A DNA stretch of 40,162 nt from Flavobacterium sp. 9AF (GTDB lineage: Bacteria > Bacteroidota > Bacteroidia > Flavobacteriales > Flavobacteriaceae), in assembly GCF_902506265.1 (NCBI RefSeq), contig NZ_LR733565.1, positions 1 to 40,162 of the forward strand. The letters are read 5' to 3'. Under the pieces are notes generated by a model. That model saw only the letters and a program-made list of their open reading frames with translations, was not told the DNA's origin and did no database searches. Below are positions 25,325 through 33,804 of the stretch, one piece after another. How positions within the stretch are numbered: the first letter of the stretch is position 1; every line of letters starts with the position of its first letter. The translations under genes and the position numbers were made by a program.

Positions 25325-25996
25325 ATGCCACAATTAGAAATCGCTTGTTTTAATTTAGAATCAGCTGAAATCGCTTTTAAAAATGGAGCTGATCGCATAG
25401 AATTATGTGTTGAAATGGATGCAGGAGGAATTACACCTTCACTCGAAATGATTCAAAAAGCAAAAGTAAAAATCAACATTCCAATATATGTAATGATTCG
25501 TCCAAGAGGTGGTAATTTTGTATATAGTGAAACAGAATTTCAATGGATGCAATCGAAAATAAAAACATTGAAAGAAATTGGAGTTAATGGATTTGTGTTT
25601 GGAATTTTAGATGCTCAAAATAAAGTAAATAAGATTCAAAATGAAGCACTAGTTTCTTTGGCAAAACCTTTACCATGTACTTTTCATAGAGCTTTTGATG
25701 AGGTTCCAAACCCTTTTGAAGCATTAGAAGCACTTATTGCATGTGGTTTTCAAACCATTTTAACTTCTGGAAATGCTTCAAATGTTAACGAAGGTGTTAC
25801 TCAATTAGCGTTATTGGTACAAATGGCAACTAACAGAATAACGATTATGCCAGGTGGTGGTTTACGATCTTCAAATGTAAAAGAAATTTATGCCCAAACA
25901 AAAGCCATATTTTATCATTCTTCTGCAATTACGGATAAAACAGAAATTGCTAATCCTATTGAAATTCAACGCTTAAAATCAATAGTAAATGAATAA
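25325..25996 (+). CDS. cutC: CutC family TIM-barrel protein
   Basis: A full-length 223-aa member of the CutC family. Signatures are LEIACFNLESAEIAFKNGADRIELC at the start, GGITPSLEMI, VMIRPRGGNFVYS, FHRAFDEVPNP, ILTSGNASNVNEG and IMPGGGLRSSNV. The fold is a TIM barrel with a pocket of conserved Glu, Arg and His residues. The name comes from a copper-tolerance phenotype in E. coli whose basis is disputed. Here the gene lies 13 bases after glycosylasparaginase and overlaps the beta-mannosidase start by 8 bases. That context points to carbohydrate catabolism rather than copper. No signal peptide is present, so it is cytoplasmic, unlike its two exported partners. Confidence 0.9.
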   Translation: MPQLEIACFNLESAEIAFKNGADRIELCVEMDAGGITPSLEMIQKAKVKINIPIYVMIRPRGGNFVYSETEFQWMQSKIKTLKEIGVNGFVFGILDAQNKVNKIQNEALVSLAKPLPCTFHRAFDEVPNPFEALEALIACGFQTILTSGNASNVNEGVTQLALLVQMATNRITIMPGGGLRSSNVKEIYAQTKAIFYHSSAITDKTEIANPIEIQRLKSIVNE

Positions 25997-28454
25997 ATTT
26001 TTTGCTCTTTTTTTCTTCCCTATTTTATTAATCGGACAAAATTTTGAACGTTCTTTAAGTGCTGAAAATTGGAAATTTAAACAAGTCGATAAAACGAATT
26101 GGTTAACAGCAACAGTTCCAGGAACAGTGCATACTGATTTGTTAGCGAATCAATTAATACTTGATCCGTTTTTGGAAACTAACGAAAAAGAAGTGCAATG
26201 GATTGAAAAAGAAGATTGGGAATATAAAACGTCTTTCTTTCTCTCGCAATCCGAATTCTATTTTAATAATATTGATTTGCAGTTTGATGGTCTTGATACC
26301 TATGCTTCCGTTTTTTTAAATGACCAACTTATTTTGGAAGCCAATAATATGTTTCGAATTTGGAAAATTCCCGTTAGAAAATATTTGTTAAAAGGAGAAA
26401 ATACACTCAAAGTGGTTTTCAAATCAGCAGTAAAGGAAGAGCAAAACCTCGCTAAGAAGCAATTGGTTCAATTGCCTACAGATGAAAGAGTGTATTCAAG
26501 AAAAGCACCGTATCAATATGGTTGGGATTGGGGTCCAAGGTTAGTTACAGCAGGAATTTGGAAAGATGTAAAATTGCATTTTTGGAACCAACTTACTTTG
26601 GTAAACAGTAGTTACAAACAAGTTCAATTGGATTCTCAAAAAGCTGATTTAGAGTTTAGCGTTGCTGTGTTTTCTGAAAAAGAACAAGTGATTTTGGTAA
26701 AGGTTAATGATTCGATAAAAAAGGTCGAATTACAAAAAGGATTGCATACGATTCCTATAAAATATAGAATAAATAATCCCAAATTGTGGTGGTGTAATGG
26801 TTTAGGTGAACCTAATTTATATGCTTTCAAGATAAGTTTGTTTGCTGATTTAGAAGAAATAGAGTCTCAGGAAATGAATATTGGTTTACGTACCATTGAA
26901 TTAATTCAAGAACAAGATGCAATTGGGAAAAGTTTTTATTTTAAGTTGAATGGGAAACCTGTTTTTATGAAAGGAGCTAATTATATTCCAGAGGATAGTT
27001 TTTTACCCAGAGCAGCAGATAGTGTTTCTCAAAAACGAATAGAAGATGCAGTAGCCGCAAATATGAATATGTTGCGCGTTTGGGGAGGCGGTGTATACGC
27101 TAGTGATGCTTTTTATAACGCTTGTGACAGAAACGGAATTCTAGTATGGCAGGATTTTATGTTTGCTTGTGCGATGTATCCTGGAGGAAGAGATTTTTTA
27201 GAAAATGTAAAACAAGAGGTAATCGATAATGTAACTCGAATTCAAAATCATCCTTCTTTAGCTATTTGGTGTGGTAACAATGAAATAGATGAAGCGTGGC
27301 ATAATTGGGGTTGGCAAAAGCAATTGAACTATTCTAAAGCAGATTCTACTCAAATATGGAAGGATTACCAAAAAGTATTTCACGAATTAATTCCAAATAC
27401 GTTGGATAGTTTGTATCCAGAAAAAAAAGTCATTTATTGGACATCTTCTCCTTCCATTGGTTGGGGAAGAAAGGAAAGTTTAATACAAGGAGATGCTCAT
27501 TATTGGGGCGTTTGGTGGGGAAAAGAGCCTTTTGAAATGTATGAGCGAAAAGTAGGCCGTTTTATGAGTGAATATGGATTTCAAGGAATGCCAGATACCA
27601 CTACTTTTAATTATTTTTCGAATGGAAATCCATTAGAATTTGATTCTGAAAGTATAAAAAGTCATCAAAAGCATCCTACTGGTTATGAAACCATAAAAGA
27701 ATACATGCAACACGACTATATAATTCCAAAAACCTTTGAAAATTATAGTTATGTTTCTCAACTGTTACAGGCAAAAGGAATGAAAACAGCCATTGAAGCA
27801 CATAGAAGAGCAAAACCTAATTGTATGGGAACACTTTATTGGCAACTCAATGATTGTTGGCCGGTTACATCATGGAGTTCTGTTGATTATTTTGGAAATT
27901 GGAAAGCCTTACATTATCAAGTAAAACAAAGTTTTGAAAACCTACTTCTTTCGGTTGAAGAAACTAAAGAAAAATATCAGGTGTATTTGATAAATGATAA
28001 TTGGCAAGATGTTTCAGGTAATTTAATTGTGAAAGCCTTAGATTTTAAGGGGAATATTCTCTTTGAAAAATCACTACCTACTATCTCAAATGCGAATGCC
28101 AGTCAAGTTGTGTATTCCTTTACAAAAAAAGATATTCCTAAGAAATACCAAAAAAAATCGGTTGTACTACTTCAGTTTGTAACCAATGAAGACAAAATAA
28201 GCACTATTTTTTATTGGGTTAAACCCAAAGACTTACAGTTGCAAAAACCAACTATAAAGATTACAAAAACTGATGCGCTAACCTATAAGATTACTTCTGA
28301 TGTGGTTGCGAAAAATGTGTTTTTATCATCAGATGAAAACGCACATTTTAGTAATAATTATTTTGATGTTTTGCCTAATGAAATCTACACAATAACAGTT
28401 AGTCAACCGGTTGAAACAATTTCAGTTAAAAGCTTATTTAATACTTTTAACTAA
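25989..28454 (+). CDS. Beta-mannosidase, glycoside hydrolase family 2
   Basis: An exported 821-aa GH2 enzyme that removes terminal beta-linked mannose, such as the core Man-beta1,4-GlcNAc of N-glycans. A signal peptide (about 1-16) precedes the jelly-roll sugar-binding domain (about 20-185; WLTATVPGTVHTDLL, LQFDGLDTYASVFLND). Next come an immunoglobulin-like domain (about 190-290) and a TIM barrel starting KGANYIPEDSFLPR and MLRVWGGGVYASDAFYNACDRNGILVWQDFMFACAMYP. The acid/base is Glu432 in WCGNNEIDEAW and the nucleophile is Glu528 in MSEYGFQGMP. Length is normal for bacterial beta-mannosidases. The start overlaps cutC by 8 bases. Its stop overlaps the stop of the convergent AhpD-like gene by 3 bases. 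Confidence 0.92.
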   Translation: MNKFFALFFFPILLIGQNFERSLSAENWKFKQVDKTNWLTATVPGTVHTDLLANQLILDPFLETNEKEVQWIEKEDWEYKTSFFLSQSEFYFNNIDLQFDGLDTYASVFLNDQLILEANNMFRIWKIPVRKYLLKGENTLKVVFKSAVKEEQNLAKKQLVQLPTDERVYSRKAPYQYGWDWGPRLVTAGIWKDVKLHFWNQLTLVNSSYKQVQLDSQKADLEFSVAVFSEKEQVILVKVNDSIKKVELQKGLHTIPIKYRINNPKLWWCNGLGEPNLYAFKISLFADLEEIESQEMNIGLRTIELIQEQDAIGKSFYFKLNGKPVFMKGANYIPEDSFLPRAADSVSQKRIEDAVAANMNMLRVWGGGVYASDAFYNACDRNGILVWQDFMFACAMYPGGRDFLENVKQEVIDNVTRIQNHPSLAIWCGNNEIDEAWHNWGWQKQLNYSKADSTQIWKDYQKVFHELIPNTLDSLYPEKKVIYWTSSPSIGWGRKESLIQGDAHYWGVWWGKEPFEMYERKVGRFMSEYGFQGMPDTTTFNYFSNGNPLEFDSESIKSHQKHPTGYETIKEYMQHDYIIPKTFENYSYVSQLLQAKGMKTAIEAHRRAKPNCMGTLYWQLNDCWPVTSWSSVDYFGNWKALHYQVKQSFENLLLSVEETKEKYQVYLINDNWQDVSGNLIVKALDFKGNILFEKSLPTISNANASQVVYSFTKKDIPKKYQKKSVVLLQFVTNEDKISTIFYWVKPKDLQLQKPTIKITKTDALTYKITSDVVAKNVFLSSDENAHFSNNYFDVLPNEIYTITVSQPVETISVKSLFNTFN

Positions 28455-29041
28455 ACATGTTTGCCAACTTCCCAGCCTGTTTTTTCTAAATATTGGTTGC
28501 CACTTTCAATCGCTCCTTCTTCTAAGGTAGTTCCCATAGAATCATTCCAACGATTTAAATAACCAAAAAGTGAAATAACACCTAACATTTCTACTATTTC
28601 ACCTTCATTCCAATGCTTGTATAATTCTGTTTTAATAGTTTCATCAACTGTATTTGGAACCAGAGAAGCGGCTAATGAAAAGTCTAAAGCCGCTCTTTCA
28701 GCTTCTGAAAAAGCAGGATGGGTTTTATATTCCCAAATGTTATCCAATTGCTCTTGTTCTGCACCGTAGCGTTCTGCTGCACGTATCGCATGCGCTTGAC
28801 AATAACGACAACCAGTGGCATTGCTGCTTACCCAAGCAATCATTCTTTTTAAAGCAGAAGTTACGCGACCTTGGTTTTCCATTACAGCCATATTTAAATT
28901 GATAAAGGCCTTGGAAATTGCGGGTCTGTGTTGCATGGTTAAAACCGAATTAGGGCAAAATCCTAAGGTTTCATTAAAGAATGTTGCTAATTCTTTAGTC
29001 TCATTATCATGATCTGGAGGTAAGGGAGTAACTAATGGCAT
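28451..29041 (-). CDS. AhpD-like / carboxymuconolactone decarboxylase family peroxidase-related protein
   Basis: A 196-aa all-helical protein of the AhpD/CMD superfamily. The redox motif is CRYCQAH (about residues 78-84), the CxxC plus nearby His of alkylhydroperoxidase-type enzymes. It is preceded by LKRMIAWVSSNATG and followed by AAERYGAEQEQLDNIWEYKTHPAFSEAERAALDFSLAASLVPNTV, typical of the peroxidase-related subgroup. It probably reduces organic peroxides or other small oxidised compounds in the cytoplasm; substrate and electron donor are unknown. The gene is separate from the kinase gene upstream by a terminator hairpin and converges on the beta-mannosidase gene. Confidence 0.85.
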   Translation of the reverse strand: MPLVTPLPPDHDNETKELATFFNETLGFCPNSVLTMQHRPAISKAFINLNMAVMENQGRVTSALKRMIAWVSSNATGCRYCQAHAIRAAERYGAEQEQLDNIWEYKTHPAFSEAERAALDFSLAASLVPNTVDETIKTELYKHWNEGEIVEMLGVISLFGYLNRWNDSMGTTLEEGAIESGNQYLEKTGWEVGKHV

Positions 29042-29070
29042 ATTTGGTATGTGTTTGTGTTGAAATGAAA

Positions 29071-29090
29071 AGCCCCTCGATTAGAGGGGT
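29071..29090 (-). terminator. Hairpin terminator of the deoxynucleoside kinase operon
   Basis: CCCCTC (29073-29078) pairs with GAGGGG (29084-29089). On the minus strand the stem is followed by CTTTTCATTTC. The stem is unusually GC-rich for this genome. Confidence 0.65.
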
Positions 29091-29095
29091 GAATA

Positions 29096-29710
29096 TTAAA
29101 ATAGACCGTTTATTTCGGCATCTATTTTGTTAATAATGTTTCCTAAATCTTCAGGATTGTCTACAAAATTTATATTGTCAACATCAATAATGACTAATTT
29201 TCCTTTGTCATAGGTTTCAATCCACGCTTCATAACGTTCATTTAATCGACTCAAATATTCAATAGAAATTGTGTTTTCATAATCTCTACCTCTCTTGTGA
29301 ATTTGACTCACTAAATTAGGAATGGAACTTCTTAAATAAATTAATAAATCAGGTGAACCTACTAAGCCTTCCATTAAATCAAATAAAGATTTGTAATTGT
29401 TATAATCTCTATTGGTCATTAAGCCCATGGTATGAAGATTGGGTGCAAAAATATTAGCATCCTCATATATAGTTCTATCTTGAATGGTCGTTTTACCTGA
29501 TTCTCTAATTTGCAATACTTGTCTAAAACGACTGTTCAAAAAGTAAATTTGTAAATTAAAACTCCAACGCTCCATTTGATGGTAAAAATCATCTAAATAC
29601 GGATTATCAACTACATCTTCAAAATGTGCTTCCCATTTAAAATGCTTGGCCAATAATTTTGTTAAAGTGGTTTTGCCTGCTCCAATATTTCCTGCAACTG
29701 CTATATGCAT
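29096..29710 (-). CDS. Deoxynucleoside kinase
   Basis: The enzyme phosphorylates deoxynucleosides in the salvage pathway. The 204-aa protein starts directly with the P-loop MHIAVAGNIGAGKTTL (Walker A GNIGAGKT, about 7-14). The substrate-binding segment EDVVDNPYLDDFYHQMERWSFNLQIYFLNSRF follows, then the DRTIYEDANIFA motif (Asp-Arg acidic/base pair) and the Arg-rich LID (HKRGRDYE). All key residues of the dNK/dGK family are present; which deoxynucleoside is preferred cannot be deduced. Its ATG overlaps the stop of the upstream exported protein (TAATG), so the two are translationally coupled. Confidence 0.92.
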   Translation of the reverse strand: MHIAVAGNIGAGKTTLTKLLAKHFKWEAHFEDVVDNPYLDDFYHQMERWSFNLQIYFLNSRFRQVLQIRESGKTTIQDRTIYEDANIFAPNLHTMGLMTNRDYNNYKSLFDLMEGLVGSPDLLIYLRSSIPNLVSQIHKRGRDYENTISIEYLSRLNERYEAWIETYDKGKLVIIDVDNINFVDNPEDLGNIINKIDAEINGLF

Positions 29711-30495
29711 TATGGTAAAAGTATTTTATAGTTAATAACTTTATTCGGGGTAAAAATAGATAAAAATCCATTTTTATAATAAAATTTATCAAATGATTTT
29801 TCAGAAATATGTATTTCGTGCATTTTGTTTTCTTCTAATTTAAATAAATATAACAAATTTCCTTTTCTGATGAGATAGTTTTCACTAGAAAGAATTTGAA
29901 TAGCATCATATTCGGGTAATCTTCCTATGGTTTTGATGTTTCCATAAATAGAAATGACAGCACTTATGTTGTTTTCATTAATCCAATAAAAATAATTATA
30001 ATCGGTGGTATAGTCTTTTATTTTTTGACTTAGAGGAGTCGATTTATATTGAACCGTATTTGTACTAAAATTATAAAGTCCAATTTTTTGGCTTATAAAA
30101 TCATAAAACCATATTTGATTTTGAATTGCCAACCCTACACAATCAAAATTTATAAGAGATTCTAACTTATTTCCTTCTATCTTGTGTGTTTCATTTAATT
30201 GGCTATCTAATAAAACAATTGTGTTAAAATCTTTGTAAAATAAAACAATCTGTAAAGGATTGTATAAGTCAATATGCTCAATGTTTCCTAAAGAGAAGTT
30301 GTTGTAATTTTGTGTTTTCTCATTTGCGGTTTTGTAAAACACATTGCTTTTGTTGTAAAAAACAATTTCTTTTTGTTTTTCAAAAAAAGAGCAGCTATCT
30401 ATTTCTAAAGAATCTAAAATTGTTGCTTCAATTCGTTCTTGCGCATTCAAAACAAAATAAAAACCTAAAAAGAGAAGGGTTGTTAAATATTTCAT
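29710..30495 (-). CDS. Exported hypothetical protein, possible beta-propeller
   Basis: I do not recognise a named family. A clear signal peptide (MKYLTTLLFLGFYFVLNAQ) predicts export. The remaining ~240 residues are beta-rich, with repeated short strands separated by polar turns (LGNIEHIDLYNPLQIVLFYKDFNTIVLLDSQLNETHKIEG, LINFDCVGLAIQNQIWFYDFISQKIGLYNFSTNTVQ). This spacing suggests a small beta-propeller. It shares a TAATG stop-start with the deoxynucleoside kinase, so it is the first gene of that operon. An exported protein paired with a cytosolic kinase has no evident functional logic. Confidence 0.7.
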   Translation of the reverse strand: MKYLTTLLFLGFYFVLNAQERIEATILDSLEIDSCSFFEKQKEIVFYNKSNVFYKTANEKTQNYNNFSLGNIEHIDLYNPLQIVLFYKDFNTIVLLDSQLNETHKIEGNKLESLINFDCVGLAIQNQIWFYDFISQKIGLYNFSTNTVQYKSTPLSQKIKDYTTDYNYFYWINENNISAVISIYGNIKTIGRLPEYDAIQILSSENYLIRKGNLLYLFKLEENKMHEIHISEKSFDKFYYKNGFLSIFTPNKVINYKILLP

Positions 30496-30615
30496 TTAAA
30501 GATTAAACCTTTTTTGTAAAATTGATTCTAAAGATAGTATTTTAAGTTTATATTAAAATACTTATTGTAACAAAAAAACGGTTTACGAGTCTATTATATA
30601 AAAACAAATATTAAA

Positions 30616-31524
30616 ATGAAAAAAATAATATTACTTGTGTCATTAGTTCTTTCGGCTAGTTTTTATGCTCAGGAATTTCAAGGTACAGCAGTGTATGAAT
30701 CTAAAACTAGTACTGCAGAAATGATGAAGAATTTTGGAGGTAATCGAGAAATTACTCCTGAGATGCAAAAAAATTTTGAAGAAAGAATGAAAAAAATGTT
30801 TGAGAAAACTTTTATTCTAAATTTTAACAAATCGGCATCCATTTATAAAGAAGAAGAAAAATTAGATGCTCCAGGAACTGATAATGGTGGACGTATGATG
30901 ATGTCTTCAATGATGGGTGGCGGTGGAACGCAATATAAAAATGTAAAGGAGAAGATGTATGCGGTAGACAAAGAGTTTTTTAGTAAAGAATTTTTAATTA
31001 AAGATAGTTTGCCGAAATACCAATGGCAAATGGGGTCTGAAACTAAAAAAATCGGAGAGTATAATTGTTTTAAAGCAACTGCAGTAGTGGCAACAGACCC
31101 AACAGATTTTAGAAATTTTAGAATGAGAGGGTCTCGAAATGAAGAAAATAAAGAAAAAGAACAAAAGGTAAAAGATTCTGTTAATGCCAATAAAAAAACG
31201 AATTTTATGAACGAAGATATTGAGCAAATAAAAGAAAAAACAATTACGGCTTGGTACTGTCCAGAAATTCCTATTAATCAAGGTCCTGATAAATATTGGG
31301 GTTTGCCAGGCTTAATTTTAGAAGTAAATGATGGTACAACTACAATATTATGTTCTAAAATTGTATTAAATTCCAAAGAAAAAGTTGATATCAAAGCACC
31401 TACAAAAGGAAAAGAGGTAACTCAAAAAGAGTATGACGAAATCGTGAAGAAAAAAATGGAAGAAATGAGAGAAATGTATGGAGGACAGAGAGGTGGTGGA
31501 CCAGGAGGAAGAAGAGGTTTCTAA
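30616..31524 (+). CDS. GLPGLI family protein 1
   Basis: Exported 302-aa member of the GLPGLI family, which is specific to Bacteroidota and has no established function. The signal peptide ends at ASFYAQ. The naming motif is YWGLPGLILEV (Gly of GLPGLI at residue 229), preceded by the conserved TAWYCPEIPINQGP. The N-terminal part carries TPEMQKNFEERMKKMFEKTFILNFNKSASIYKEEEKLDAP, which is closely shared with the second copy at 33805. Specific to this copy are a Met/Gly run (RMMMSSMMGGGG), a charged insert around residues 172-200, and a Gly/Arg-rich tail (GGQRGGGPGGRRGF). It converges on the response-regulator gene with a gap of 3 bases and belongs to the block with the two-component system and barrel protein. 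Confidence 0.9.
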   Translation: MKKIILLVSLVLSASFYAQEFQGTAVYESKTSTAEMMKNFGGNREITPEMQKNFEERMKKMFEKTFILNFNKSASIYKEEEKLDAPGTDNGGRMMMSSMMGGGGTQYKNVKEKMYAVDKEFFSKEFLIKDSLPKYQWQMGSETKKIGEYNCFKATAVVATDPTDFRNFRMRGSRNEENKEKEQKVKDSVNANKKTNFMNEDIEQIKEKTITAWYCPEIPINQGPDKYWGLPGLILEVNDGTTTILCSKIVLNSKEKVDIKAPTKGKEVTQKEYDEIVKKKMEEMREMYGGQRGGGPGGRRGF

Positions 31525-31527
31525 TTT

Positions 31528-32208
31528 TTAACCAATTAACTTGTAGCCTCGACCCCTACTGTTTATAATTTGAACTGTAGGGTCGAGGTTTAATTTTTTT
31601 CTCAAACGTGTTATGAAAACATCCATGCTTCTACCACTAAAAAAATCATCATTTTCCCAAACAATGTTTAAAATAGTTTCTCTATTAACAACTTCTCCTT
31701 GGTTTTTTAATAATAATTCTAAAAGTAAAGCTTCTCTATTCGTTAAAGTAAATGTTTCTTTCGGATGAGTTAATAATTGTGTGTCTGCATTGAAATGATA
31801 ATCACCAATTTGAAAATTGGTTTTTTTCTCTATTTGTATTTTTCTTTCTGTTAAAGCAATGATTCTTACAATTAATTCTTCCATACTAAATGGTTTTCTT
31901 ATGTAATCATTGCATCCCATTTTAAATCCATTAACTACGTCTTGTGTTTGTGATTTAGAAGTTAAAAACAGAATAGGAATTTCTTTGTTAGTCTTTCTAA
32001 TCTCTTGTGCTAAAGTAAAACCATCTTTTTTTGGCATCATGATATCCAATACTAAGGCGTCAAAATTGTTTTTATAGAAGGTTTCAAGAGCTATTTCACC
32101 GTTTTCACAAAGTATTACTTGAAAGGAACGATTTTCTAAGCTTTCTTTTATAATTAAACCTAAAGAAGATTCATCTTCGGCTAATAAAATAGTTAGTTTG
32201 TTATTCAT
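31528..32208 (-). CDS. OmpR-family response regulator
   Basis: A 226-aa two-domain transcription regulator. The receiver domain (about 1-120) has the acidic pair EDE at 11-13, phospho-acceptor Asp55 in ALVLDIMMPKKDG, and the Thr/Ser and Lys switch region LFLTSKSQ..., with KP in YIRKPFSMEEL. The C-terminal winged helix (about 130-226) shows LTNREALLLELLLKNQGEVVNRETIL and SMDVFITRLRKKL..IINSRGRGYKL. The start overlaps the end of the kinase gene by 8 bases, so the pair is co-translated. DNA targets are probably the direct repeats at 33723-33750. Confidence 0.94.
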   Translation of the reverse strand: MNNKLTILLAEDESSLGLIIKESLENRSFQVILCENGEIALETFYKNNFDALVLDIMMPKKDGFTLAQEIRKTNKEIPILFLTSKSQTQDVVNGFKMGCNDYIRKPFSMEELIVRIIALTERKIQIEKKTNFQIGDYHFNADTQLLTHPKETFTLTNREALLLELLLKNQGEVVNRETILNIVWENDDFFSGRSMDVFITRLRKKLNLDPTVQIINSRGRGYKLIG

Positions 32209-33685
32209 AAGGCAAAGTAATTCTAAAAATAGTATGGTTGGCTCTTATTAATTCCAAATTCCCTTTATGTTTCTCAATGATTTCTTTTGAATAATACAAT
32301 CCAATTCCATATCCTTTTACGTCATGTAAATTTCCAGTTGGAATTCGGTAAAACTTTTCAAAAATAGCTTTTTCTTCTATTTTAGGAATTGTATCACCAT
32401 CGTCTTCCACATCAATAATAATGTTTTTGTTTTCTTTTTTACATTTTATTACTATTGTGTTTCCACCATATTTAATGGCATTATCAATCAAATTTGAAAA
32501 AACATTTTCTAAATAAAATGGATCGCCTAAAAAAGGAAGTTTGTCTTCATTGGTAACAAAAAATAGCTCTTTGGTTGTTATCGTTTTGTATTTATCAGTA
32601 ATGCTATTTAAAAAAGGTATGAGATCGATTTTTTCATAATTTAAAGTTAATTCTTCAGTATGTAAAGTAGCGGTTTCCAAAATTTTCTCCACCATGCTTT
32701 CTAATTTTAAAAGTTGATTTTTAGAGATTGAAATGTACTTTCTGTTTTTTTCTAAATCATTATCAGGATTAAAATTACTCATGCCTTCTAAAGCAGTAGC
32801 AATAGTAGTTATAGGTGTTTTAAATTCATGAGTAATATTGTTGATAAAATCATTCTTTATCTCGTCTATTTTTTTTTGTTTGTTAATGATGTAAAGCATG
32901 AAAAACAAACAACCAATTACCGTTAGTAAAAAAACAAGAGATAATAATAATTCTATCCCCATTCTTTGAAATAATTGAAAAGTAGAATAATTAAAATCTA
33001 AAAGTAGTGTTTCATTTGGTTTGAAATAGGTGGATTTTGGTTCAATCTTATGTTGAAAATTGCTTTTGGTATTCGAAAAAGAATAAAAGAGGGTATCATT
33101 TTTTTGATGTTTAAAGCCGTAATTTAAAGCTATTTTTTTTCTTTTTAATTCTGTTTGAAAGATAGAATCAACACTTTTGTATCGTATACTATCACTTGAA
33201 ATATTAATTACAATGCGATTGGGAAATTGTTCAATACCACCAATTTTTTCTTGAGCAGCAATTCCTTTAATTATCTTAATTGAAGTTTTTTTTTGAACAG
33301 AATCTTTAGTTTCATTAGTAAAAAAAACCTTAGTATCGATCTTTTGATGATTGTTGTTAAAACTTTCAAAAAACAAACTATCCGTTTTTTTTATGGTGGG
33401 TTTTTTTGTTCTAATTTCATTTTTAAAGAGCGAATCTTTTAATACAAGGTTAATGAAATCTTTTGATTTTAAATTTTTATCAGTACTAAAAAAACTAATT
33501 ACATCTTTTTTAGATTGCTCAGTAAAATAAATCTCTAATGCTTTGTCGTAAGCAATTTGAATTTCATTAAATAGCCTATTTTTATTAGAAATATAATTTT
33601 TATAATTCCAATAGACTTGAAGACATATTGTGGCTAAAATAACAATACTAATAAATACAAATATTTTTTTTATGCTCACATTCAT
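32201..33685 (-). CDS. Sensor histidine kinase
   Basis: A 494-aa membrane sensor. The first transmembrane helix (about 7-25) and second (about 244-267) enclose a periplasmic sensor region of about 215 residues with no fold I recognise; it is Lys/Ser-rich and variable. After the membrane comes HisKA with phospho-His286 in NDFINNITHEFKTPITTIATALEG. The HATPase domain follows, with N-box NVFSNLIDNAIKYGGN, G1 VEDDGDTIP, F-box IFEKFYRIPTG and G2 GYGIGLYYSKEI. No HAMP or PAS domain separates the membrane from HisKA. It is divergent from the second GLPGLI gene and flanked by the first. It probably senses an envelope condition related to those proteins. Confidence 0.93.
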   Translation of the reverse strand: MNVSIKKIFVFISIVILATICLQVYWNYKNYISNKNRLFNEIQIAYDKALEIYFTEQSKKDVISFFSTDKNLKSKDFINLVLKDSLFKNEIRTKKPTIKKTDSLFFESFNNNHQKIDTKVFFTNETKDSVQKKTSIKIIKGIAAQEKIGGIEQFPNRIVINISSDSIRYKSVDSIFQTELKRKKIALNYGFKHQKNDTLFYSFSNTKSNFQHKIEPKSTYFKPNETLLLDFNYSTFQLFQRMGIELLLSLVFLLTVIGCLFFMLYIINKQKKIDEIKNDFINNITHEFKTPITTIATALEGMSNFNPDNDLEKNRKYISISKNQLLKLESMVEKILETATLHTEELTLNYEKIDLIPFLNSITDKYKTITTKELFFVTNEDKLPFLGDPFYLENVFSNLIDNAIKYGGNTIVIKCKKENKNIIIDVEDDGDTIPKIEEKAIFEKFYRIPTGNLHDVKGYGIGLYYSKEIIEKHKGNLELIRANHTIFRITLPYE

Positions 33686-33722
33686 ATTTCAAAAATAGGA
33701 AGTATTTTAAAAGAATTTTCAT

Positions 33723-33750
33723 CGTTAACATACGTTAACAAAGATTAACC
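33723..33750. promoter_or_regulatory. Three TTAAC repeats at 10-bp spacing, candidate response-regulator site
   Basis: CGTTAACA occurs at 33723-33730 and 33733-33740, and ATTAACC at 33744-33750. The TTAAC cores start at 33725, 33735 and 33745. Direct repeats at one helical turn are the usual target of OmpR/PhoB-type regulators, and the site lies between the kinase and the second GLPGLI gene. Confidence 0.5.
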
Positions 33751-33804
33751 CTTCGTTTGTATTAGAAGTCTTTAGTTTGTAATTCAATTTAAAAATATAT
33801 CAAA

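Noticed and set aside
30843..31281. Two overlapping antisense open frames in GLPGLI-1
   Set aside because: Composition (Phe/Ser-rich) is what AT-rich Lys/Glu/Met codons give on the opposite strand. The sense protein is a clear family member.
33690..33697. Minus-strand TATTTTTG as promoter of the histidine kinase
   Set aside because: It lies only 4 bases before the kinase ATG, which would require a leaderless transcript, and no TTG is at the proper distance.
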